A stretch of DNA of 64,000 nucleotides from Methanobrevibacter arboriphilus JCM 13429 = DSM 1125 (GTDB taxonomy: Archaea > Methanobacteriota > Methanobacteria > Methanobacteriales > Methanobacteriaceae). The position numbers and the translations under genes are program-made. Numbering within the stretch: the stretch's first letter is position 1; each line of letters starts with the position of its first letter. The notes under the pieces are model-generated. The model ran no database searches, was not told the DNA's origin, and worked only from the letters and a program-made list of their open reading frames with translations. The stretch is from positions 1 through 64,000 of the forward strand of contig NZ_JXMW01000012.1 of assembly GCF_002072215.1 (NCBI RefSeq). Reading direction: 5' to 3'. Shown here piece after piece: positions 35,732 to 44,820 of this stretch.

Positions 35732-36904
35732 ATGAAGTATCGGAAAATAGAAAAAAATGAAGACAAATTATCTGTTTTAGGATATGGATGTATGAGATTT
35801 CCAAAGAAAAATCAATCAATTGATTATGAAAAAACAGAAAAACAGATCATCACCGCTATTGAAAAAGGCGTTAATTATTTCGATACTGCATATTTATATC
35901 CTAAAAGTGAAGAAACTCTTGGAAAGATTTTAAAATCAAATAATTGTAGAGAAAAAGTTAAAATTGCAACAAAAATCCCTGTTCAGACTATCAAAACTAG
36001 AGAAAAAATGGATGAAATTTTTGAAAATCAACTAAAAAGGCTACAAACTGATTATATAGATTACTACTTAATACATAATCTTATAAAATTTGAAGAATGG
36101 GAAAATCTTAAAAATCTTGGAATTTTAGATTTTATAAACTCTGAAAAAAAGAAAGGAAGGATAATAAACTTTGGTTTTTCATTTCATGGCAACTTACATG
36201 AATTTAAAAAAATAATCGATGATTATGGCTGGGAATTCTGTATGATACAATATAATTATATAGATGAACATTATCAAGCAGGAACTGAAGGATTAAATTA
36301 TGCTGCATCAAAAAACATTGGAGTAATTGCAATGGAACCTCTAAGAGGAGGAATGTTAGTTGAAAAATTACCAAAAAAAGCAAAAAAAATTATTGAAAAT
36401 TTCAATGTTAAAAGGTCTCCTGGAGAATGGGGATTAAGATGGGTTTGGGATAATCCAGCTATTAAGGTAGTTTTATCTGGAATGAATGATGATAAAATCA
36501 TTGAAGAAAATATAAATGCTGCATCAGAATCTAGTCCAAATTCACTTAGTTTAAAAGAAAAACAAATGTTAGAAAAAGTTAAAGAAGAGTTTAAAAGTAA
36601 AATAAAGGTTGAATGTACTAACTGTGCCTATTGTATGCCATGCCCCCAAGGAGTTGATATACCTACTTGTTTTTCATCTTACAATGATAAATCAATGTTT
36701 GGAGGATTTAAGCCACAAGTAATGTATGTAAATGCTACTGAAGATAAATCAGCAGCATATAAGTGTACTCAATGTGGAGTCTGTGAGAAAAAATGCCCTC
36801 AAGAAATAGCTATTATTGAAGAGTTAAAAAATGTTAGTAAATCTATGGATAAGTGGTATTATCGATTATTAGGAAAAATAGTCAAGTTAATAATATATAG
36901 ATAA
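35732..36904 (+). CDS. Aldo/keto reductase with C-terminal 2[4Fe-4S] ferredoxin domain
   Basis: This 390-aa cytoplasmic protein has an aldo/keto reductase barrel (about residues 1-285). The catalytic Asp and Tyr are in NYFDTAYLYPKSEE (around residues 48-56), Lys is in KIATKIP and His in YYLIHNL. It is followed by an iron-sulfur domain with CTNCAYCMPCPQG from Cys295 and CTQCGVCEKKCPQ from Cys345, enough for two [4Fe-4S] clusters. This fusion is widespread in anaerobes, and its physiological substrate is generally unknown; electrons probably come from ferredoxin or a flavin. The AGGAG ribosome-binding site is good. The neighbouring transporter and propeller genes do not indicate a substrate. 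Confidence 0.92.
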   Translation: MKYRKIEKNEDKLSVLGYGCMRFPKKNQSIDYEKTEKQIITAIEKGVNYFDTAYLYPKSEETLGKILKSNNCREKVKIATKIPVQTIKTREKMDEIFENQLKRLQTDYIDYYLIHNLIKFEEWENLKNLGILDFINSEKKKGRIINFGFSFHGNLHEFKKIIDDYGWEFCMIQYNYIDEHYQAGTEGLNYAASKNIGVIAMEPLRGGMLVEKLPKKAKKIIENFNVKRSPGEWGLRWVWDNPAIKVVLSGMNDDKIIEENINAASESSPNSLSLKEKQMLEKVKEEFKSKIKVECTNCAYCMPCPQGVDIPTCFSSYNDKSMFGGFKPQVMYVNATEDKSAAYKCTQCGVCEKKCPQEIAIIEELKNVSKSMDKWYYRLLGKIVKLIIYR

Positions 36905-36924
36905 TCAATACACTATTGATTATC
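36900..36924. terminator. Perfect hairpin over the aldo/keto reductase stop codon
   Basis: GATAATCAATA (36900-36910) and TATTGATTATC (36914-36924) form an 11-bp stem with a 3-nt loop (CAC). The left arm contains the stop codon of the reductase gene. No T tract follows, so it may protect the transcript end from RNases rather than cause termination. Confidence 0.5.
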
Positions 36925-36995
36925 GCTAATAAACTAATATATAATAATAGAAAATATACACTAATTATATATACGCTCAATAAACATTGAAAATA

Positions 36996-38963
36996 TTAAA
37001 ACAATCCAGTATCATTTAACTTGCTTTCCATATACCTAATAGTTTTATCTAACTTTCCTTTTACTAATAATGCAATAATAATTCCTAAAATCGGATATAA
37101 TAATAAGACAGAAATGTCAAAGAAATAATTACTCCAATAAACACCTATAATAACTTCTTTAAGTGCACCAATACCATAAGTTAAAGGTAAAAAATTATAT
37201 ATTGATTGGAAAAATTTTGGTAAAAGTTGTATTGCATATGTTCCCCCTGTTGCAGGAACTTGAAAAACAAGTAAAAGAATCGCAAGAGCTTTCCCCAAAT
37301 CTCCAAAAGCAGATACAAGAGAATAGCAAAATATCATAAAACACAGCCCTATATAAAATGTAGTAATTATGAATAAAAACTCAGAACTTACATTTAAACC
37401 CAATAGTAACAACCCTACTATGATAACTACAGATTGTAATAAACCGATTATCAAAAAAAAGCCCATTTTCCCAAAATAAATACCAATATAATCATTTTGA
37501 AGGTTATTTATGTTAATTTGAGAATTAATAGACCTATTTTTAAAATATTTATTTTTATCTAATAGAGTTCGTGAATTTGATCTAAATCTTGTACTTAACA
37601 TTGCTGTAGTCATAATACAGCCTACCCACAATGCTAAACATATATAAAATGGAGCTATCTCCTCACCATAAGTATGATTAGGATATAAATTTTTTTCTTT
37701 AAGCTTAACAGGGCTTTGGAAATAATTATTAATACTGGTTAAATTTGCATTGGAAAGATCAGTTAACTTATTATAATCTATACTATTAATTTTATTTGTA
37801 GCTTCCTCAATATACTTTTTAGCTATTGGCCAATTTGAATTCGCATAATCAATCTCTTTTAAAGCAGTTTTAATCTTATTATTAATTGTTTCCTTATTTT
37901 TATAAAGATTATCAACAGAATCATCCAACTTATCTATAAGATTTTTAAGCTTATGAAAGTTACCTTTATTATGATCAACATCATCAATATTTTTTTCAAT
38001 ATCTTCTAATATAATCAATAACTCTTTTGCAATAGCTAAATCCTTTTCAAGATCATTTATAATAGGTTTTAATTTTTCATCTTTTGTTAGATTATATAAA
38101 TTATTTAAAAAAGCATCAGCAAAACTCAAAATTTCAATGATCTCTTTATCCATAGCTTCCATGTCATGTATAGTATTCAAGGCTTTTTGAGGATTAGAAG
38201 AAATCTGATTATATAACTTATCATAATCAGATCTTAAAATATCAGAATCCTTCTTAAGCTGAGGTAAATTTTTATAAATAGTAGACCAGATTTTACTAAC
38301 ATCGCCCATTTCTTCTTTACCAACATTTAAATATGAGCCAATAGTTCCAGATTTAGCATTCAAATTATTTAAAAAAGATTTAAGGGAATAAAACTTCCCT
38401 TCATTTTCTTTAGCTATCTCCCCTATATTATACAACTTACTAAATATTATATCATCTATAATCTTGGTAATCTCTTCATTAATCTTATATTGAGTAAGAG
38501 TAACACCAGTAGAACTTATTCTTGAACCAACAGGATTCATCTTATTATTAGTTATAAAAGTTATCTCTGAAGTATTAGGGTTTAAACTTTCAATTGAAAA
38601 TATATTTTTACTAAAATTAGGAGGAATTATAATCATTCCATAATACTCTTCTTTATTTAATCCATCAAAGCCTTCTTGATAATTTACAAATTCCCAATGA
38701 AAGTTTTTATTATTTTTTAATTCATTAACTAGCATATTTCCTATATTAAAAGTTCCATTAGCTGTAGAACATCCTAAATCCTGATTTACAACAGCTATTT
38801 TTAGATTATCGGTATTTCCATAAGGATTCCAAAAAGCATCAATATTAGCCAATGCATAAAAAGAAGGTATAATTATTATAGCTACTAAAACTATAAAAAC
38901 TACAGGATTAGTAAATATAGTTTTAATATCATTTTTAAATATAAATAAAACTTTTTTAAACAT
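36996..38963 (-). CDS. YhgE/Pip family membrane protein, ABC-2-like
   Basis: This 655-aa protein has the YhgE/Pip layout: one N-terminal membrane helix (VFIVLVAIIIIPSFYALANI) with the conserved NIDAFWNPYGNTDNLKIAVV segment just outside, a long external region (about residues 50-430) that is mostly helical and probably coiled coil (between about 180 and 400), and five or six C-terminal membrane helices similar to ABC-2 permeases. Family members in bacteria include phage-infection receptors and components of type VII secretion-like export; the role in archaea is unknown. No ATPase adjoins it in this direction, although the ABC pair at 31.7-34.2 kb is near. The start has no clear ribosome-binding site. 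Confidence 0.88.
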   Translation of the reverse strand: MFKKVLFIFKNDIKTIFTNPVVFIVLVAIIIIPSFYALANIDAFWNPYGNTDNLKIAVVNQDLGCSTANGTFNIGNMLVNELKNNKNFHWEFVNYQEGFDGLNKEEYYGMIIIPPNFSKNIFSIESLNPNTSEITFITNNKMNPVGSRISSTGVTLTQYKINEEITKIIDDIIFSKLYNIGEIAKENEGKFYSLKSFLNNLNAKSGTIGSYLNVGKEEMGDVSKIWSTIYKNLPQLKKDSDILRSDYDKLYNQISSNPQKALNTIHDMEAMDKEIIEILSFADAFLNNLYNLTKDEKLKPIINDLEKDLAIAKELLIILEDIEKNIDDVDHNKGNFHKLKNLIDKLDDSVDNLYKNKETINNKIKTALKEIDYANSNWPIAKKYIEEATNKINSIDYNKLTDLSNANLTSINNYFQSPVKLKEKNLYPNHTYGEEIAPFYICLALWVGCIMTTAMLSTRFRSNSRTLLDKNKYFKNRSINSQININNLQNDYIGIYFGKMGFFLIIGLLQSVVIIVGLLLLGLNVSSEFLFIITTFYIGLCFMIFCYSLVSAFGDLGKALAILLLVFQVPATGGTYAIQLLPKFFQSIYNFLPLTYGIGALKEVIIGVYWSNYFFDISVLLLYPILGIIIALLVKGKLDKTIRYMESKLNDTGLF

Positions 38964-39279
38964 TGAAATCTTAAATCTTTAAACATGAGTCTCTTAAATA
39001 ATAATATTAAATAATTATATAATATTAAATAATCATTTAATAATTATATATTAGATACATAATATCTGATACATAATATCTAAAATTTCAACAATATAAA
39101 TTTTTCGAATGAATGCTCACTTTTTAATACAAATATTCCTTATTTTAATACTAAATAGGACAATTATCATTAATGAGAAAATAGTTAAAAAATATTAGAA
39201 TAAAAATACTAATAAAAATTATAATAAAAAATTAGAAAAATCAATACAATATAAAAATAAGATAAAAAAAGCTAAAGCC
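38964..39279. other. Intergenic region with a 14-bp duplication
   Basis: No gene is seen. GATACATAATATCT is repeated in tandem at 39054-39067 and 39068-39081, about 90 bp upstream of the YhgE/Pip start. Because each copy, with its preceding A, contains AGATA...TATCT, the duplication could be a double operator, but nothing else supports this. Confidence 0.5.
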
Positions 39280-39558
39280 TTAATTATCTTTTTTAAGATG
39301 TATCTCTATAGTAGAAACATTGGTTGAAACACCATCGTTTCCAACAATTTCTTCAGTACAAATATCTATACTCTCAACATCCATATCTGGTATAAAACGG
39401 TTTCTAACTATTTCAGCCACATCAACCGCTCTGCTAATAGCCCTTCCTCTTGCTTTCAGAACAACTTCGGATACGCCACTGTTCATCTGAGTTACTACTG
39501 CTAGTACATAATTCATTACTGGTTTATTTCCAATGTATACAATATTTTCTTCTGGCAT
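39280..39558 (-). CDS. albA: DNA/RNA-binding protein Alba
   Basis: Alba is a small, abundant archaeal chromatin and RNA-binding protein. The 92-aa sequence has the family landmarks: the N-terminal [20 protein letters not shown], with the conserved Lys of the GNKPVMNY motif that is acetylated in Sulfolobus, [20 protein letters not shown] in the second helix and a C-terminal beta hairpin. It starts with an ATG after GGAGGT, one of the strongest ribosome-binding sites in the window, fitting high expression. A TATA-like word (about 39602-39612) lies about 45-55 bp upstream. It is transcribed alone. Confidence 0.96.
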   Translation of the reverse strand: MPEENIVYIGNKPVMNYVLAVVTQMNSGVSEVVLKARGRAISRAVDVAEIVRNRFIPDMDVESIDICTEEIVGNDGVSTNVSTIEIHLKKDN

Positions 39559-39921
39559 ATTAATGACCTCCGATACTATGTAATAATATATTATTTAACC
39601 ATATTATATAATTTATGTTTTTAATATCTTTTAAAAACATTTTTTAAAAAATACTAAATTTTTAGTATTAAATTCACTTAAAAAAAATTATTATTATAAA
39701 AATTTTAAAAGAAAAATATCAAAACAACTTTTAAAAAAGGTAATACTAAAAAATTAATAAAAATTAAGAATAAATCTAAATAAAAGTAGAAATAATACTA
39801 AAAAGAATACAACAAAAAAAGATGCAACAATTAAATCAAAAAATGAAAAATAAAGAAAATGAAATAAAATAAAAAGTTAAAAATGATAAAAATAAAAAAT
39901 AAAAAAAATTCATTTATACTG
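39559..39921. other. AT-rich region between alba and the isopropylmalate/citramalate synthase gene
   Basis: Apart from the promoter-like AATTATATAATA upstream of alba (about 39602-39613), the stretch is A-rich low-complexity DNA with no open frame of coding character. It forms the 3' flank of the synthase gene, which ends at 39922 on the minus strand. Confidence 0.6.
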
Positions 39922-41463
39922 TTATTTAGCCTCTTTTATCATTAAAATTTTGTTAATTGAATTTAAAACTGCATCGACACTAGCCATAATAACATCTTCA
40001 CGAGTAGCTCGCCCAGTAGCCTTATTATCTTCTTCGTCAGAAGTAATAACAAAAACTTCAGCTAAAGCATCAGTTCCACCAGTAATAGCTTCTATATGAT
40101 ATTCTTCAAGCTGTATATTAGTAGTTCCTTTAACAAGAATTTGAATAGCATTCAATGCTGCATCAACCGGACCAACACCAATAGAAGAAGTTTCTTTTTC
40201 TTCACCGTTAATCATTAACTTAACAGTTGCAGTTGGTGAAACCGTTTTTCCAGAACCAGAACTAACAGATAAACCTATCAATTTAACAGCTTCTTCTTTA
40301 GCTTTTCCAAGAACTGTTACAGCGATAGCTTTCAAATCAGCATCAGTTATAGATTTACCTTTATCACCAAGTCCTTTTACTTGATCATAAACAGTACAAA
40401 ACTGTTCTTCATCCATTTTAATATCATATTCTGTTAATTTTGCTTTAAGTGCATTTGCACCAGTATGTTTACCTAAAGCTATTTTTCTAGTGTGACCAAC
40501 AAGTTCAGGAGCAATAGGTTCATAAGTAGCTGCATTTTCCAAAACACCATGAACATGAATACCAGATTCATGAGCAAAAGCATTTTCACCAACAATAGGC
40601 TTATTAGGAGGCATTTTTATACCAGTAACTCTTGAAACAAAATCAGACAAGTTGTATAATTGTGTAGTGTCAATATCTAAATCAAGACCATAAGCAACTT
40701 TTAATGTAACAACAAGCTCTTCTAAAGAAGCATTACCTCCTCGTTCTCCAATTCCATTTACAGTTACATGAGCTTGTTCTGCTCCAGATTCAATAGCAAC
40801 AAGAGAATTAGCAACAGCTAAACCAAAATCATTATGAAAATGAACACTTATTGGTAATGAAAGCTCATTTTTAAGATTAGAAATTAATTTCCTAGAAGTA
40901 GTTGGAACTAAAACACCAACAGTATCTGGAACATTGATTAAATCTGCACCTGCATCTTCCACAGCTTTATAAACATCGACAAGATAATCAAATTCTGTTC
41001 TAGTTGAATCTTCAGCAGAAAATTCTACAGTTATACCATGATCTTTAGCATATTCAATAGCAGAAGAAGCTTTATCTACAATCTCTTCTTTTGACATTTT
41101 AAGTTTAAAATCTCTATGAAGAGGAGAAGTTCCAATAAAAGTGTGCATATAGCTTAAATCACAATCCAACAAAGCATCAATATCATTTTTCAATACTCTA
41201 GCTAAACCACAAATATTTGCATTCAAACCCAAATCATTTATTAATTTAGCCGATTTCCGCTCTCCTTCAGAAACAGCTGGAAATCCATATTCGATAGTAT
41301 TTATTCCAAGATTGTCTAACTTCTGAGCTATTTGTATTTTTTCATCAGTAGTCAGCGCTACTCCTGGAGCTTGTTCTCCATCCCTAAGAGTTGTATCAAA
41401 AATTTTAACCTTTTTTGGAAGGGTAATATCACTCTTTGGAATTTTTAAATCGTTTATTTCCAC
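39922..41463 (-). CDS. 2-isopropylmalate synthase or (R)-citramalate synthase
   Basis: This 513-aa protein belongs to the LeuA/CimA/AksA family, condensing acetyl-CoA with a 2-keto acid: 2-ketoisovalerate in leucine synthesis, or pyruvate in the citramalate route to isoleucine. The barrel starts with [18 protein letters not shown] (metal-binding Asp), and has [20 protein letters not shown] with the HxH metal ligands and [18 protein letters not shown]-terminal regulatory LeuA domain (about residues 385-513) is present, as in LeuA and CimA but not AksA. I cannot decide between leuA and cimA from sequence alone, so I give no symbol. The start is GTG; a 13-bp tandem duplication just upstream gives two copies of its GAGG ribosome-binding site. 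Confidence 0.93.
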   Translation of the reverse strand: MEINDLKIPKSDITLPKKVKIFDTTLRDGEQAPGVALTTDEKIQIAQKLDNLGINTIEYGFPAVSEGERKSAKLINDLGLNANICGLARVLKNDIDALLDCDLSYMHTFIGTSPLHRDFKLKMSKEEIVDKASSAIEYAKDHGITVEFSAEDSTRTEFDYLVDVYKAVEDAGADLINVPDTVGVLVPTTSRKLISNLKNELSLPISVHFHNDFGLAVANSLVAIESGAEQAHVTVNGIGERGGNASLEELVVTLKVAYGLDLDIDTTQLYNLSDFVSRVTGIKMPPNKPIVGENAFAHESGIHVHGVLENAATYEPIAPELVGHTRKIALGKHTGANALKAKLTEYDIKMDEEQFCTVYDQVKGLGDKGKSITDADLKAIAVTVLGKAKEEAVKLIGLSVSSGSGKTVSPTATVKLMINGEEKETSSIGVGPVDAALNAIQILVKGTTNIQLEEYHIEAITGGTDALAEVFVITSDEEDNKATGRATREDVIMASVDAVLNSINKILMIKEAK

Positions 41464-41489
41464 TTTGATTCCTCTATTTGATTCCTCTA
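41464..41489 (-). promoter_or_regulatory. Duplicated ribosome-binding site of the synthase gene
   Basis: On the minus strand the 13-bp unit TAGAGGAATCAAA occurs twice in tandem directly before the GTG start (41461-41463). Each copy carries GAGG; the proximal one is 7 nt from the start codon, the distal one 20 nt. Only the proximal copy is well placed. Confidence 0.75.
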
Positions 41490-41675
41490 TATTGAATATT
41501 CTTCTAGTTATATTTAATATCAGGAATAATTGATAAAAAAATATAACATTATAAAATCTGTTCTTAATAGTATAAAAATTTTAAGAAGATAAATAGGCAT
41601 GAAAAATTTAAATTGAAAAATTTAAATTAAAATATTTAAATTAAAAATAATATAAATTAAGTTAAATATCCAATA

Positions 41676-42497
41676 CTAAATCCAAGTTCCAATAGCTAAA
41701 CTTAAAAAATTTCTAACTCCTGGAGCTAATCCTAGTATAAAAATAGCTAATTTCAAAGTTCCAGATAAAATCTCATCATCAACATATTTATCAATGATAT
41801 ACAAAGAGATACATATAACAATTATTTTTAGTGGAAACATGGTAATTGCTGTTCCAGCTAGATTATATATTGATCCAGGAAGGACATGTTGTTCAAAATA
41901 GCCATAATAATCTACAGCAATGAAAGTAGAAGATGCATCAAACAAATGAGCAGATATGATTGATAGATTTATTTTACCATCATAAGAACTTAAAGTAAAA
42001 AGATCCCAAAATATACCAACAATTATAAAAATAACAGTCATCACTAACCAAGATAAGATAACTTGACTAAAAGCTATTAAATTAATACTTTGAATATTGA
42101 TTAAATTAATAATAGCTAAAATTAATCCAATGAAGAATAATGTGTATTTAAAATCAAAATTAGTTTTTTTCTGAATAAATATTCCTAAAAAAAGAGATAG
42201 CACTACAATACCAGCTACAATAAAGTAAATTCCTGGAGTTATTAAAAACCAATTGTAAGGATATATTCCATTATCAACTAAAGCTCTTACACTAGACCCC
42301 AGAAAAATAAAAGGTATTAATGGAATTATAAGATCAGTGGGGTTGATTTTATAATTTTTAAAAATTTTAATAATCATGAAAAGAACAAGAACAAGAATTA
42401 TCCCATAAACAATTGTGTTAAATATAGTATATCCTGAAAAAAAATAAATTGATAAAAAATTGATAAAAGAGGATTCAATAGACATTTTATCATCCAT
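41676..42497 (-). CDS. DUF63 family integral membrane protein
   Basis: This protein of up to 273 aa has about seven or eight hydrophobic membrane segments and matches the archaeal DUF63 family, a conserved but uncharacterised group. Family-like features are the segment IPLIPFIFLGSSVRALVDNG with the conserved Arg/Asp near a membrane edge, and SAHLFDASSTFIAVDYYGYF in the middle. The frame may start at 42497 or four codons later at 42485, where a GATGAT precedes the ATG; the second is slightly favoured. The neighbouring PHP and DUF1786 genes run in the same direction with gaps of about 60 bp, so a transcription unit of three is possible. Function is unknown. Confidence 0.85.
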   Translation of the reverse strand: MDDKMSIESSFINFLSIYFFSGYTIFNTIVYGIILVLVLFMIIKIFKNYKINPTDLIIPLIPFIFLGSSVRALVDNGIYPYNWFLITPGIYFIVAGIVVLSLFLGIFIQKKTNFDFKYTLFFIGLILAIINLINIQSINLIAFSQVILSWLVMTVIFIIVGIFWDLFTLSSYDGKINLSIISAHLFDASSTFIAVDYYGYFEQHVLPGSIYNLAGTAITMFPLKIIVICISLYIIDKYVDDEILSGTLKLAIFILGLAPGVRNFLSLAIGTWI

Positions 42498-42561
42498 AAA
42501 TATATAAATAATTATTATATTAAATAATTATTATTTTAAATAAAGTTAAAAATAAATATAA

Positions 42562-43260
42562 CTAATAAATTCTCCTTATTTTTTTGTTAAATACTTCCTT
42601 AGCAATTAAATAATTAGAAGTCCTTTTACCTCTAGCAATAGTATTATTTGGTTTAATAGAATCAATAACATCATCAACAGTAGGTTCATTATCAATATCA
42701 ATAATTTCAGTATAACAATTACCAACTGATTCAATAAAATGAGAATCACTAGAACCAATCTTAGCTAAATTATATTTATTAGCAACTTTATTAGACCTAT
42801 AATTAGAGTATCCAATGATATATCTAGCATTTAAAACTTCAACGCCCCTGACTAAGCTATTATTAAGTTTATAATCCCCCAGTAAACTTTTAAAAGTTTT
42901 TTCATTTTTAAAAAAAAGGCCACTCCTATAAGAAGAAAATGGATGAGGTATAATAGCTATTCCACCTTCATCATGGATTTTTTCCACAGTTTCCTCAGGA
43001 GAAAGACCCTTTTCAATCACAGCATCTACTCCAAAACCAAGAATATGGCCTTCAGAAGAGCTAATTTCAATAGAAGGCACAACAAGAATATCATCAAAAT
43101 TTTTTGATATTTCAGAAGCTATTCTAGAACCTTTAATAGTATCATGATCACTTATAGCTATAATATCTAACTTTATCTTTCTAGCTTGATTTATAATGCT
43201 TTTAGGACTAGACCTGGCATCTCCAGAATAACAACTATGAATATGAGGATCTAATTTCAT
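42562..43260 (-). CDS. PHP-domain metal-dependent phosphoesterase
   Basis: This 232-aa cytoplasmic protein is a PHP-domain hydrolase. The metal ligands are visible in the N-terminal DPHIHSCYSGDARSSPKSII, then DIIAISDHDTIKGSRIA, VPSIEISSSEGHILGFG, IIPHPFSS and IGSSDSHFIESVG. The length and motif order match the stand-alone archaeal/bacterial group related to YciV/TrpH, which includes 3',5'-nucleotide and short-RNA phosphatases. The substrate is not evident. It lies between DUF63 and DUF1786 in the same direction. There is no clear ribosome-binding site before the ATG. Confidence 0.9.
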   Translation of the reverse strand: MKLDPHIHSCYSGDARSSPKSIINQARKIKLDIIAISDHDTIKGSRIASEISKNFDDILVVPSIEISSSEGHILGFGVDAVIEKGLSPEETVEKIHDEGGIAIIPHPFSSYRSGLFFKNEKTFKSLLGDYKLNNSLVRGVEVLNARYIIGYSNYRSNKVANKYNLAKIGSSDSHFIESVGNCYTEIIDIDNEPTVDDVIDSIKPNNTIARGKRTSNYLIAKEVFNKKIRRIY

Positions 43261-43319
43261 TCTATCAAAAAAAATATATATTATTTTATTTTAGTTTTTA
43301 ATTATTATTTGTAATAATA

Positions 43320-44369
43320 TTAATTTTTTAAATATTCAACAGCTTTAATCAAACCAACAGGACCAGTCATCATGACATCTCCACCAGGAGAAGCATTATA
43401 ATAAGCTAAATTTGTTTTTTCAATGATTTTTCGCTTAGGTCCAGTAACAACAACCTTTTCAAGAGTTGAAATAGGATTAACTACATGTGCACCATGACCA
43501 TAATCATCATGAACCTCTTTATGAGTTATAGTTCCCTCAACAAGTCTTTGGACAAGTCTTTCTATTTTTTCTGGAGATAAACTAGAAGTATGATGCTCAA
43601 AAACACCTTGAATTTTTCCATCTTCAATAGAAGCAGCCATTGTATGACCATTACCAATATCCATAACAACAAAACTGTTTAAATGAGAAATCTCAGGATC
43701 AAAACAAGCCCCACAAATAGAAGCAAATTTTGAATCCATAATAATTGGATTTAAACCAAAAAGAGATTCTTCAATAGCTTTCATTCGAGAAAAATAATCA
43801 GGAACATTACCATCAAAAGCAAATTCTTCAACAGGCATAGGATAACTTAACTTTTCCCTAATTTTTTCAAATCTAAAATCTCTATCACCCATTTTCTCAC
43901 TAAAACCATGATCTTGAGCAGCGACTGCAATTTTATCAAATTTGAAGTTTATATCATATTCTGAAATTGTTGAAGTTATTTGTTCAATATTAACATCTAT
44001 TAAGCTTATTTTATAATAATTTGAATATTTTGAATCTTTTAAAAAGCTACCACTATCAACAATTTCAACCCCTAAATCCTCAACTACTTTCAAATCATCT
44101 TTTATAGTCCGAGCAGGGTGTTTTTCCATAGCTACTTTATAGCCATTTTTTATATGAGCAATAATAGCATTTTTGATTTTCCCCCCACCCATTATAGTTC
44201 CATCAAAGTAAATATTATTTCCTTTAGCTGTTTGTTCCTTAATTTTTTCAACAATTATTATAGGTGGAGAAGGTAGAACTAATTTTATAGAATTTTCAAG
44301 TTCTTTTTCATCATCATAAAATAATATATCTTGAGTTCCTGCACCAATGTCAATTGCTAAAATTTTCAT
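43320..44369 (-). CDS. DUF1786 family protein, ASKHA-like fold
   Basis: This 349-aa protein belongs to the methanogen DUF1786 family. It begins MKILAIDIGAGTQDILFYD, which looks like the phosphate-binding loop of the actin/hexokinase/Hsp70 (ASKHA) ATPase fold. It has a second such loop at FVVMDIGNGHTMAASIEDG and VVVTGPKRKIIE towards the end, so ATP binding is likely. Old annotations call it pyruvate formate-lyase activating-enzyme related, for which I see no support: there is no radical SAM CxxxCxxC motif. It is the first gene of the DUF1786-PHP-DUF63 run on the minus strand. Function is unknown. Confidence 0.83.
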   Translation of the reverse strand: MKILAIDIGAGTQDILFYDDEKELENSIKLVLPSPPIIIVEKIKEQTAKGNNIYFDGTIMGGGKIKNAIIAHIKNGYKVAMEKHPARTIKDDLKVVEDLGVEIVDSGSFLKDSKYSNYYKISLIDVNIEQITSTISEYDINFKFDKIAVAAQDHGFSEKMGDRDFRFEKIREKLSYPMPVEEFAFDGNVPDYFSRMKAIEESLFGLNPIIMDSKFASICGACFDPEISHLNSFVVMDIGNGHTMAASIEDGKIQGVFEHHTSSLSPEKIERLVQRLVEGTITHKEVHDDYGHGAHVVNPISTLEKVVVTGPKRKIIEKTNLAYYNASPGGDVMMTGPVGLIKAVEYLKN

Positions 44370-44820
44370 AAAAATAATTGTATTTAAAAATATTTAAAAC
44401 TATTCAATTATAAAAATTTAAAATTATTTATATATTCTATATTATTCAATGAAAAATTCAATGAGAAAAATATTAAAAAATATTAAAAATATTTTTTATT
44501 AAAAATATTAAAAATATACTAATATTAAATATTTAATTTTAAATATTTAATTTAGAATTCAAAATATAACTATAAAATTAATTATAAAATGGTTATGAAA
44601 TTAAATGATTATGAATTATAAAATGTGTAAAAATAATAAAATAAAAATACATATTGAACTTAAGTTAAATATGAAGTAAAACAATAATAAACTAAATAGT
44701 AATCAAATTAAAAATAATATTATAATTTATACTTATCTTATATTTTATATCTTAAATTTTATACATTATATCTTAAATTTCATTTTATATTTATATCTTA
44801 TATTATATCTTGGTGATGTG
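44370..44820. other. AT-rich divergent spacer upstream of the flippase gene
   Basis: No gene is seen. AATATTAAAAATATT-type words near 44465-44560 and TTATATCTTAAATTT-type words near 44735-44808 recur irregularly. The only clear signal is the GGTGA ribosome-binding site of the flippase at 44812-44816. Confidence 0.55.

Noticed and set aside
43320-44369. Pyruvate formate-lyase activating enzyme for the DUF1786 gene
   Set aside because: There is no radical SAM CxxxCxxC motif; the visible loops are of the ASKHA ATPase type.
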